From Myxococcota bacterium (GTDB lineage: Bacteria > Myxococcota_A > Polyangia > HGW-17 > JAJRWW01), in the NCBI GenBank assembly GCA_024276595.1, contig JAJRWW010000583.1, forward strand, positions 1 to 22,036: DNA of 22,036 bases, read 5' to 3'. The translations under genes and the position numbers were made by a program. Within the stretch, counting starts at the first letter, position 1, and each line of letters begins with the position of its first letter. Positions 14,309 through 21,366 of this stretch are shown piece after piece. The notes beneath the pieces are model-generated. The model was given only the letters and a program-made list of their open reading frames with translations, did not search any database and was not told the origin of the DNA.

Positions 14309-14412
14309 AGACAGGCGCTTGGAATGCTGGAAAATGACCACCAGCGAGCCCTCCGTGCATCCGGTGACCAGCGCATCGGCTCGCCTCGTGGTCGAATGGA
14401 GAGGTCCACGCC

Positions 14413-14979
14413 ATGTACAAGCTCATGCCACTGTCTGCGGCTCTTTTTCTTGCCCTGACCTGCTGCGGCAAGGATCCAAAGCCCGCCCCCAGGTCGGGAG
14501 GAGAGCCAGCTCCTTCGCCGATGGCGAACCCAGACCCCCCTCGGGCATCCGCCCCCAGGGTGGTCAACCTCCCCGGCGCCGCGGCCGCGTGCAAAAATGA
14601 CGCAGCGCGACCAGGCCAGAGCTTCTCCACCAAGGAGTACGAGGTGACCGTCACAGCCCCGGCCGAGGCCAGCCTGGGCAAGGTCACGCAGGCCGTGATC
14701 ACCATAACTCCAAAGGGCGGATACAAGATCAACCTGAAGTACGACCACGAGCTGGCGCTCAAGCGCATCTCCTCCGGGATAAAGCCCGGGCGGAGCGCCT
14801 ACGGCAACGACCAGGCCGCCCGGCGGGACAAGAAGGGCATGAAGTTCGTTGTCAAGTACACCGGCTCGGAGGCGGGCAAGAAGGTCCTCCAGGGGGTCCT
14901 GGACTTCTCGGTGTGCACACCCAAGCAGTGCATGAACAAGGACGACCTGTGCGTCTCCTGGGAGAGCGCGGTCAAGTGA
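14413..14979 (+). CDS. Lipoprotein with possible DsbD-N-like beta domain
   Basis: The 188-residue product begins MYKLMPLSAALFLALTCCGKD, a lipoprotein signal with lipidation at Cys17 or Cys18. A Pro-rich tether runs to about residue 50. Residues 60-188 look like an Ig-like beta-sandwich (YEVTVTAPAEASLGKVTQAV, then ITPKGGYKINLKY) and end with VCTPKQCMNKDDLCVSW. Three Cys there plus one at ACKND could form disulfides; the pattern recalls the N-terminal domain of the thiol:disulfide interchange protein DsbD, but this is a weak resemblance. AGAGG lies about 8 bases before the ATG. The stop overlaps the prkA-like gene's GTG (GTGA), implying coupled expression of a cell-envelope protein and a cytoplasmic kinase. 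Confidence 0.75.
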   Translation: MYKLMPLSAALFLALTCCGKDPKPAPRSGGEPAPSPMANPDPPRASAPRVVNLPGAAAACKNDAARPGQSFSTKEYEVTVTAPAEASLGKVTQAVITITPKGGYKINLKYDHELALKRISSGIKPGRSAYGNDQAARRDKKGMKFVVKYTGSEAGKKVLQGVLDFSVCTPKQCMNKDDLCVSWESAVK

Positions 14980-17216
14980 GCGACTCCGAGAGCAGCTCTG
15001 CCCACCAGGACGCCACCCACAGCCTCGTGCAGGTGGGCGAGGACCTCCACTTCGAGTTCCAGCTCAAGCGGAGCGTTCTCTCCTTCGAGGAGTACTTCCG
15101 GCTGGTGGCCGAGCGCCCCGCTCAGCATCTTCGAGACGCAGCCCAGTACCTGCGGGACACCTTCGACCATTTCGGCACCTACGAGGTCCGACAGCCGCGG
15201 GGCCTCACCAGGCGCTTTCGGCTCTTTGACTGCGAGTTCGCCGGGGGCAGGGATCGCCTCGCCGGTCAGGAGGACGTGCAGAACGCCATCTACCGCATCC
15301 TTGGGGCCTTTGTGCGCCAGGGGCGGCCCAACAAGCTGATCCTCCTGCACGGCCCCAACGGCAGCGCCAAGTCCACCTGCGTGGCAGCCATAGCCAGGGG
15401 CCTGGAGCATTACTCCACCACGGACGAGGGCGCGCTCTACCGCTTCAACTGGGTCTTCCCCTCGGACACGAGCTCCAAGGGCAGCATCGGCTTCGGCCGC
15501 AAGGCTGGCGACGACCGGCTGGAGAGCTTTGCCCACCTGCCCCAGGACCTCGTGGACGCCCGACTCCCGGACGAGCTGCGCGACCACCCCATGCTGCTCA
15601 TCCCCAAGTCCCGCCGGGGCAAGCTCATGGAGCAGATGCTCGCCACCAGCGGGGTGCAGGCTCCTCCCCCCGACAGCCTGCGCTTCGGAGAGCTCAGCCA
15701 CAGAAACCGCATGGTCTTCGACGCCCTGCTGACCTTGTACCACGGGGACTTCCACGCGGTGCTGCGGCACGTACAGGTGGAGCGCTTCTTCCTGAGCCGC
15801 CGGTACCGCACGGGCCTCATCGTGGTGGAGCCCAAGCTGTCGGTGGACGCGCGAACCCAGCAGATAACCGTGGACCGCTCCATAGAGGCCCTTCCGCCGG
15901 CCCTGCGCACCACGGCTCTTTTCCGCTACTCCGGAGAGCTGGTGGACGCAAACCGCGGGATAATCGAGTTCTCGGACCTGCTCAAGCGCCCCCTGGAGAG
16001 CTTCAAGTACCTCATCAACACGGTGGAGCTGGGTCGAGTGGGCCTGGAGAACGCAATCCTGTACCTGGACGAGGTCTTCATGGGCTCCTCCAACGACCTG
16101 CACCTGCAGGCCTTCCGAGAGATCCCGGACTTCCCCTCGTTCAAGGGACGGCTGGAGCTCGTGCGCGTCGGCTACCTGCTCGACTACCGAGCCGAGACGG
16201 AGATCTACAAGCAGCAGATCGCCCGACGGGATCTGCACGTGGCACCTCACGCGGTGGAGCTCGCCGCCCTCTGGGCGGTGCTCACCCGGCTCCAGAAGCC
16301 CTCCAGCAACGGCCATCCGGACATTATCCGCACCCCCATCGACAGGCTCCTGGCGCTGGAGAAGGCCGAGCTGTACGCGGATGGCGCAGTGCCAGCGGGG
16401 GTTGAGGGCGAGGCGGCCAAGCTCCTGCGAGGCGCCGTGGAGCGGCTCGCGGCCGAGGGCGACCACTCCGACGAGTACGAGGGCTACACGGGCGCCAGTC
16501 CCAGGGAGGTCCGCGTGGCCCTGCTCAACGCCGCCGAGGATCCCCTGCGAGGGTTCCTCTCGCCCCTGGCCGTGCTCAAGGAGCTCGAGGAGCTGATCCA
16601 GATGCGAGAGATCTTCCCGTACCTCAAGCGCTCCCCCCGGCCGGGCGGATACGACGACGCGTCCGAGGCCCTCAGCCAGGTGCGCCAGTGGTACTTCGGC
16701 CGGCTCCAGGGCGACCTCTGGGACGCGGTGGGCCTGTTCCCCCCCGGTCAGATCGGCAACATGCTGCAGCGCTATGTGGACCACGTCTCCCACTGGACCA
16801 AGGGCGAGCAGATGCGAAACCCGGTCACTGGCGACATGGAGCCTGCCAGCGATGAGCTCATGGAGGAGACCGAGGACCTGCTGGACATCGAGGACCACGA
16901 GGCCTTTCGGCAGGACGTCATGGCTCGCATCGCCTCCTGGGCAATGGAGCACAAGGACCTGGCTCCAGACCTGGATGAGATCTTTGCCCCAGAGCGCGCC
17001 AAGATTGCTCAGGCCCTCTTCGAGGACCGCCGCCGCACCCTCACCGAGGCTCTGGAGGATACCCTCCTCCTGCTGGGCGACCGCCCTGAGCAGCTCCTTG
17101 GGCGGCGGCGGGAGGTGGCCGAGCGGACCATCGAGAGCCTTACCTCGCGCCTGGGTTACAGCCGCGCCAGCGCCGAGGAGGCCATCGCCTACTATCTCAA
17201 GGAGCAGGCGGACTGA
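14976..17216 (+). CDS. prkA: PrkA-type AAA+ serine protein kinase (divergent, long form)
   Basis: Starting at the GTG at 14976 (overlapping the previous stop, GGAGAG about 9 bases upstream) the product has 746 residues, longer than E. coli YeaG (about 640). The AAA+ core has Walker A GPNGSAKST (126-134), the PrkA block RGIIEFSDLLKRPLESFKYL (327-346; compare RGLVEF in YeaG) as Walker B region, and a sensor region ILYLDEVFMGSSND (361-374). Residues about 500-746 are the helical C-terminal PrkA domain, with acidic stretches (MEETEDLLDIEDHE). PrkA proteins act in stationary-phase, nitrogen and sporulation regulation; whether they are true kinases or AAA+ proteases is debated. The usual partners YeaH (DUF444) and SpoVR are absent here; it lies between a lipoprotein and an exported phosphatase. 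Confidence 0.87.
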   Translation: MSDSESSSAHQDATHSLVQVGEDLHFEFQLKRSVLSFEEYFRLVAERPAQHLRDAAQYLRDTFDHFGTYEVRQPRGLTRRFRLFDCEFAGGRDRLAGQEDVQNAIYRILGAFVRQGRPNKLILLHGPNGSAKSTCVAAIARGLEHYSTTDEGALYRFNWVFPSDTSSKGSIGFGRKAGDDRLESFAHLPQDLVDARLPDELRDHPMLLIPKSRRGKLMEQMLATSGVQAPPPDSLRFGELSHRNRMVFDALLTLYHGDFHAVLRHVQVERFFLSRRYRTGLIVVEPKLSVDARTQQITVDRSIEALPPALRTTALFRYSGELVDANRGIIEFSDLLKRPLESFKYLINTVELGRVGLENAILYLDEVFMGSSNDLHLQAFREIPDFPSFKGRLELVRVGYLLDYRAETEIYKQQIARRDLHVAPHAVELAALWAVLTRLQKPSSNGHPDIIRTPIDRLLALEKAELYADGAVPAGVEGEAAKLLRGAVERLAAEGDHSDEYEGYTGASPREVRVALLNAAEDPLRGFLSPLAVLKELEELIQMREIFPYLKRSPRPGGYDDASEALSQVRQWYFGRLQGDLWDAVGLFPPGQIGNMLQRYVDHVSHWTKGEQMRNPVTGDMEPASDELMEETEDLLDIEDHEAFRQDVMARIASWAMEHKDLAPDLDEIFAPERAKIAQALFEDRRRTLTEALEDTLLLLGDRPEQLLGRRREVAERTIESLTSRLGYSRASAEEAIAYYLKEQAD

Positions 17217-17223
17217 CCCCGCC

Positions 17224-18618
17224 ATGAGCTCCCCAGCAGGATCACACCCGCGCTGTGCCGCGCTCCTGGCCGCGCTCCTGGCGACGCTCCTGGCGCCCTT
17301 GGCCGACAGCGCCTGCGCCGCTCCGGCCAACGCCAGGAGACCGCTGGCTCTGGGCCCGGTTGTGCAGAACGTGGACAGAACCAGCGCCAGCCTCCTCTGG
17401 GCCACCGACGGGGACTGTCTCGCAGAGGCTCGCGTCCGCCCGGTGGGGACAAAGCTGCCAGAGCTTTCGCTGCGGGAGAAGGGCTCTGCACGAATGCTCC
17501 ACCGGGCTCGCTTCGTGGGTTTGAAGCCCTCTGTCCGCTACCAGTACCACGTCTCGGACTGCCGGGGGCGCTGGCACAGCGGCTCCTTTGGCACGGCTGG
17601 CGACGCCAAGGAGCCATTCACCTTCCTGGTGTACGGGGACTGCCGATCCCGCCCGGACCTGCACAAAGCGGTCGTGGAGGCCATGCTGGAGGAGCAGGCC
17701 GCCTTCGCGGTGAACACGGGTGACCTGGTGGCCGACGGCACCAAGACCCGCCTCTGGTACCAGTTCTTCAAAGTGGAGCGACCCCTGCTGCGCCAGCTTC
17801 CCATGTACCCGGTGCTGGGCAACCACGAGCTCTACTCCTCCTGGACGAGAGGGCTGGCCGCCTTCAGGCGCTACTTCTCCGTGCCCCAAAATGGGCCCAA
17901 CCGGGGGGTGACCTACTCCTTCGTGCACGGGAACTCATTGTTCCTGGTGCTGGACTCCAACTCCAGCTTCGTGGGCACCGCCCAGACGAGCTGGGCCCGG
18001 ACACAGCTCGAGGCGGCGGCATCCAGCTCGGCCATAGCCCACATCTTCGTCTTTCTCCACCACAGCCCCTACGCATCCGGGATCCACGGGGAGAACGAGG
18101 ACGCACAGATCGCCGGCCTTCCGCGCCTCTTCACCAAGTACGGAGTGGACGCCGTCTTCGCCGGTCACGATCACGTCTACGAGCGGGGCGAGGCGGACGG
18201 GCTCCGGTACATCATCAGCGGCGGGTGTGGCGCGCCCCTCTACCCGCGGAGGAGGATCAACGCCTACACTGCCTGGTTCGAGTCCACCACTCACTTCGTG
18301 CGGGTGGCGGTGCACGGCCAAGAGGTAGAGTACACGGCCCTGCGTCCGGGGGGCTCCATCATAGACAGCTTCAAGTACATCAAGAGGAAGGGAGCCGCTG
18401 GCGAGCCGGACCGCTTCGTCACATTGACAGACAGCCACCCCCTCCCTGTCCGACCTGCTCCCAGGGCCTGGCGCCGGGGCGCCAACGCCGCCACGGGCTC
18501 CGGGTTGAGCTGGATCCGTCTGTCCGTGGCGGCGCTGCTGGCGCTGCTGGGGCTGCTGGCGCTCCTGGTGGGACGCAGGCTCCAAAAAAGACGCACCAGC
18601 TCAGGAGGCAGCCCCTGA
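17224..18618 (+). CDS. Exported purple-acid-phosphatase-like metallophosphoesterase with C-terminal membrane anchor
   Basis: The 464-residue protein has a signal peptide (1-32, LLAALLATLLAPLADSACA), a fibronectin-III-like N-terminal domain (about 40-125, TSASLLWATDG, LKPSVRYQYHVSD) as in purple acid phosphatases, and a metallophosphatase domain (about 130-360) with all metal-binding blocks: VYGDCRS (Asp139), NTGDLVADG (Asp167), LGNHEL (Asn200, His201), LHHSPY (His279/280) and GHDHVYER (His315, His317). A C-terminal transmembrane helix (about 433-452) followed by RRLQKRR should anchor it with the enzyme in the periplasm. Substrate is probably a phosphomonoester or diester, unspecified. The ATG at 17224 lies 7 bases after the prkA stop with a poor ribosome-binding site, suggesting dependence on upstream translation. 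Confidence 0.88.
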   Translation: MSSPAGSHPRCAALLAALLATLLAPLADSACAAPANARRPLALGPVVQNVDRTSASLLWATDGDCLAEARVRPVGTKLPELSLREKGSARMLHRARFVGLKPSVRYQYHVSDCRGRWHSGSFGTAGDAKEPFTFLVYGDCRSRPDLHKAVVEAMLEEQAAFAVNTGDLVADGTKTRLWYQFFKVERPLLRQLPMYPVLGNHELYSSWTRGLAAFRRYFSVPQNGPNRGVTYSFVHGNSLFLVLDSNSSFVGTAQTSWARTQLEAAASSSAIAHIFVFLHHSPYASGIHGENEDAQIAGLPRLFTKYGVDAVFAGHDHVYERGEADGLRYIISGGCGAPLYPRRRINAYTAWFESTTHFVRVAVHGQEVEYTALRPGGSIIDSFKYIKRKGAAGEPDRFVTLTDSHPLPVRPAPRAWRRGANAATGSGLSWIRLSVAALLALLGLLALLVGRRLQKRRTSSGGSP

Positions 18619-18619
18619 C

Positions 18620-18649
18620 CCGGCCTGGCCGGAACCAGGAAAGTCCTGG
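18620..18649. terminator. Tandem hairpins between convergent genes
   Basis: Two perfect palindromes are adjacent: CCGGC-CTG-GCCGG (18620-18632) and CCAGGA-AAG-TCCTGG (18635-18649). They lie in the 86-base gap between the phosphoesterase stop and the RRM gene stop. There is no T tract on either strand, but position between convergent genes suggests bidirectional termination, possibly rho-assisted. Confidence 0.45.
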
Positions 18650-18704
18650 CGCCGCCGGGAGCGCCCCCCTGGGCGAGCCGCCGAGTGGCGACCCGCCAGC
18701 CACC

Positions 18705-18992
18705 CTACCAGCGGTCGTAACGGCCGCCGCCTCCACCGCGTCCACCGCGGTCGGGGCGCGGTCGAGCCTCATTGACCTTCAGGTTGCGACCGTCGAGCAT
18801 GTGGTTGTCCAGCGCCTCCATGGCGGTACGACCCACGTCGTCGGCCATCTCCACGAAGCCGAAACCGCGGCTCCGGCCGGTCTCACGATCCGTGATGATG
18901 GCCACCGAGTCGACCGGGCCGTGCTCCTCGAACAGGGTGCGGAGCTGGTGCTCGTCGGTGGAGAAGGGGAGGTTTCCTACGTACAATCTCAT
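18705..18992 (-). CDS. Short RRM-type RNA-binding protein
   Basis: The 95-residue protein is one RNA-recognition motif with a short glycine/arginine tail. RNP2 is LYVGNL (3-8) and RNP1 is RGFGFVEM (42-49), both with the aromatic residues that stack on RNA bases; the tail (about 79-95) is DRGGRGGGGGRYDRW. This is the size and plan of the bacterial Rbp family, many of which are cold-induced RNA chaperones. The ATG at 18992 begins the RRM two residues before RNP2; AGGAAG lies 10 bases upstream. An upstream in-frame extension is open but lacks coding character. A hairpin immediately precedes the ribosome-binding site and the leader is probably long, so post-transcriptional control is likely. Confidence 0.92.
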   Translation of the reverse strand: MRLYVGNLPFSTDEHQLRTLFEEHGPVDSVAIITDRETGRSRGFGFVEMADDVGRTAMEALDNHMLDGRNLKVNEARPRPDRGGRGGGGGRYDRW

Positions 18993-19009
18993 CGATTCGA
19001 TGCTTCCTG

Positions 19010-19046
19010 CCCGAGTCGGTCCTGGGAATGACCGTCGCAACTCGGG
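19010..19046 (-). promoter_or_regulatory. Structured leader hairpin of the RRM gene
   Basis: CCCGAGT (19010-19016) pairs with ACTCGGG (19040-19046), and inside it CGGTC (19017-19021) pairs with GACCG (19030-19034), giving 12 base pairs with a 5-base one-sided bulge and an 8-base loop. In the minus-strand transcript it ends one base before the AGGAAG ribosome-binding site (19008-19003). It could gate translation by temperature or by binding of the RRM protein itself. Confidence 0.45.
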
Positions 19047-19273
19047 CCCAGCGACGGCTTCCACGTTGCCCCGCCAGGGCGGAGCGCTTGCAGTCCATTG
19101 ACGGTATGTGTTTTCCAGAGGTACTCGGCTGAGGGCTCACTGCGCCCCCTACGGCTCGCGCCACATGGCGATAATCTTGCGCTCCTGGCTAGCTACGGGA
19201 GGGATGGGCAGACCACCTACACCGGCCACTTTCCACGGATCTTCTGAACCGGGGCCGCTAATGTTGACAAGAG

Positions 19274-19302
19274 TTGATAAAACGCCTGGGAACAAAAATC
19301 AA
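19274..19302 (-). promoter_or_regulatory. Candidate sigma-70-type promoter for the RRM gene
   Basis: On the minus strand TTGATT (19302-19297) and TATCAA (19279-19274) are separated by 17 bases; each matches four of six consensus positions. It lies in an AT-rich island (about 19258-19315) unlike the surrounding GC-rich sequence. Use of it would give a leader of about 270 bases. The remainder of the 370-base gap 18993-19362 shows no ORF with coding character and no tRNA. Confidence 0.35.
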
Positions 19303-19362
19303 GAAAAGTCGTGCCATCGAGCCAGGAGGTGCTCATTTTTGAAGCAGGCAGCCACCAGGGGC

Positions 19363-21159
19363 TCACTCGAAGAGGGTGCGCAGGTTGGCCGACTCGGGCT
19401 GCTGGCGGAGCTTGCCGAGGGCCTTGGCCTCGATCTGGCGGATCCGCTCCCGGGTCACACCAAAGACCCTGCCGATCTCTTCCAGGGTACGCGGGGTGTC
19501 GTCGCCTATGCCGAAGCGCAGCCTGAGCACTCGCTCCTCCCTGGGGGAGAGCCCTGCCAAGGCCCGCCGCACCTCCGTGGAGAGATTGCTTGCAAGACAT
19601 CCCTCGTCCGGGGCGCTGGCCGTGGGGTCGGGCAGGGCATCCACCAGCCGGCGATCCTGGGTCTCGGCCACCGGGCCGTCCAGGGAGATGGGCTCCCGGG
19701 TCAGCTCCAGGAGCCAGTCCACTCGCTCGCGATTTGTCTCCATGCGCGCCGCCAGCTCCAGGGCGTCGGGCTCGCGCCCCAGCTCCTGGCTCAAGGTGTT
19801 TCGGTGGTAGGCCATCTTCTTGAGGGCGTCAGCGGCGTGAACCGGGGTGCGAATGGTTCGTGACTGATCGGCAATGGCCCGGGTGATGGCCTGCCGGATC
19901 CACCATGTGGCGTAGGTTGCGAACTTGAAGCCGCGGCGGTGATCGAACTTCTCCACGGCGCGGATGAGGCCGATGTTCCCCTCCTGAATGAGGTCGAGAA
20001 ACTGCAGCCCGCGGTTTCTGTACTTCTTGGCGATGTACACCACGAGGCGCAGGTTGGCCTCCACGAGCTCGCGTCGGGCCGTCTCCGCCAGGCAGCGCGC
20101 ATCTTGGATCTCTTCGCACAGGCACCGCAGGGAGGAGAGGGACATGCGCGCCTCCCGCTCCACCTGCCGCACCACCGCCCTGGCCCGGGTCGCCTCGGCA
20201 GCGGCCTCCACGAGCTCGCTCCAGCGCAGACCCAGCCGCCGCGCCACCCGCCGCTCCGCCCGGCGGTCGCCCCTGCTCTCCCGGAGCAGCCTCCGCAGGT
20301 CCGCCATGGACAGCCCGGTGGCCTGCTCCAGGCCCCCACAGGCGCCCAGGGCGTCCTCGGCCCTGGCCAGCAGCGAAAGCAGCCTCAAGGCTATGCGCTC
20401 GATCCCCGCGTCGGTCATGGCCAGGGACTGGAGCTGCTCGGTGAGGCGCCGCTCGGCCGCTGCCACCAGGTCCTTGCCTCGACCATTTCTGGAGGCCGCC
20501 CGCTGCCTGGTCTGAGAGAGGCGCCATTCCAGGCGCCGGGCGCGATGGATCTCCCCCAGCACTCGCTCTTGCTGCAGGCAGTCGGTCTCGCCCGCCTGAC
20601 GCACGAAGTGCCTGGTCACCTCCCGGCCAGAGAGCGTGCCCGTGCGCAGCCGGTCCCCCAGGTCTACAACCATCGTCAGAGCCAGCGGAGCTCCCAGCAC
20701 CGCCCTGGCCAGGCGGCCCTTGCCCAGCTCTATGCGCGCGGCCAGCTCCACCTCTCCCTCCCGCGTGAGCAGCGCCCGGGCGGACATGCGCCTCAGGTAG
20801 GCGCGCACCGGATCCTCTCCGGGGCCGGAGCCGTTGTCGTTGGCGCTCCCCCGTCCGCTCACCGGCATGGCGCCAGGGAGCGGGGGCCGGTCCACGAGGG
20901 TGATACCCGCGCCGGACACCGCCGAGAGCCACTGGTGGGTCTCCTCCAGCGAGAGGCTGTCGGGCATGGCCCGGTGCACCGCCTCATGGGTGAGATATCC
21001 CTGGAGACGCCCGGAGTCGATCAACGTCCGGAGCTCGTCCGGCGATGAAATGTCCTCAAAGTCGAAGATGGCCGCCACCCGATCAGGTCGAGGGGATCCG
21101 TCGCAGGGGCCCACCGTGGGCCGCCGGACAATCCACGAGATCCGTGAGTAATACTCCAA
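19363..21159 (-). CDS. RpoD-like RNA polymerase sigma factor (probable secondary group 1/2 sigma)
   Basis: The 598-residue reading has region 1.1-like sequence (about 38-90, LIDSGRLQGYLTHEAVHRAM), region 1.2 (about 114-145, EDPVRAYLRRM), a long helical non-conserved region, regions 2.1-2.4 (about 362-440, ELVEANLRLVVYIAKKY, LQFLDLIQEGNIGLIRAVEK, YATWWIRQAIT), region 3, and region 4.2 (558-585, TLEEIGRVFGVTRERIRQIE). The -10 recognition Gln/Thr in QAIT are kept. The segment after region 2.4 reads RTIRTPVHAADALKKM instead of the usual RTIRIPVHMIETINKL, and the C-terminus is NLRTLFE rather than KLRSFLE. This suggests a paralogue of the housekeeping factor. The TTG at 21159 has no ribosome-binding site; GTGs at 21114 and 21078 are alternatives and the latter gives a compact start (MAAIFDFED). 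Confidence 0.88.
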   Translation of the reverse strand: MEYYSRISWIVRRPTVGPCDGSPRPDRVAAIFDFEDISSPDELRTLIDSGRLQGYLTHEAVHRAMPDSLSLEETHQWLSAVSGAGITLVDRPPLPGAMPVSGRGSANDNGSGPGEDPVRAYLRRMSARALLTREGEVELAARIELGKGRLARAVLGAPLALTMVVDLGDRLRTGTLSGREVTRHFVRQAGETDCLQQERVLGEIHRARRLEWRLSQTRQRAASRNGRGKDLVAAAERRLTEQLQSLAMTDAGIERIALRLLSLLARAEDALGACGGLEQATGLSMADLRRLLRESRGDRRAERRVARRLGLRWSELVEAAAEATRARAVVRQVEREARMSLSSLRCLCEEIQDARCLAETARRELVEANLRLVVYIAKKYRNRGLQFLDLIQEGNIGLIRAVEKFDHRRGFKFATYATWWIRQAITRAIADQSRTIRTPVHAADALKKMAYHRNTLSQELGREPDALELAARMETNRERVDWLLELTREPISLDGPVAETQDRRLVDALPDPTASAPDEGCLASNLSTEVRRALAGLSPREERVLRLRFGIGDDTPRTLEEIGRVFGVTRERIRQIEAKALGKLRQQPESANLRTLFE

Positions 21160-21173
21160 ATGGAGACCAAAAG

Positions 21174-21202
21174 CGTATAAAAATCATCGCTCCCTGTGCG
21201 AA
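21174..21202 (-). promoter_or_regulatory. Candidate promoter of the sigma factor gene
   Basis: On the minus strand TTCGCA (21202-21197), 17 bases, then TATACG (21179-21174) resemble a sigma-70 promoter. Transcription would begin near 21167, only about 8 bases before the TTG at 21159, which favours one of the downstream GTG starts or a leaderless message. Confidence 0.35.
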
Positions 21203-21296
21203 AAAGGGCGCAAGCTCCTTGACGTCAACGCAAAGGCAGCGATCCCTCGGCCACCCCAACCACCCTGATCTGCGCGAAAACAATAATGGTTTTTCA

Positions 21297-21327
21297 GCAT
21301 CCGGGCGGTCAGCATCGCCCCGGATGC
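21297..21327 (-). terminator. Hairpin downstream of the PEGA-domain gene
   Basis: GCATCCGGG (21297-21305) and CCCGGATGC (21319-21327) form a perfect 9-bp stem with a 13-base loop, 39 bases past the PEGA gene stop. On the minus strand it is followed by TGAAAAACCATTATTGTTTTC, AT-rich but not a clean U tract. It is likely a terminator separating that gene from the sigma factor gene. Confidence 0.45.
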
Positions 21328-21366
21328 ACGGCTCTGGGATCCCTGATCTCGGAAAGGACCTGGATC

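Noticed and set aside
14799..17405. 868-codon minus-strand ORF opposite the prkA-like gene
   Set aside because: The plus-strand reading matches PrkA throughout with motifs and coupling. The antisense frame is a GC-rich shadow with no recognisable domain.
19264..19292. TTGACA on the plus strand as a -35 box
   Set aside because: No -10 hexamer lies 16-18 bases downstream and no plus-strand gene follows before the convergent sigma-factor gene.
19108..19863. 251-codon plus-strand ORF entering the sigma factor gene
   Set aside because: Its latter part is a shadow of sigma region 4 and its first part lies in an intergenic AT-rich island with no ribosome-binding site or domain.
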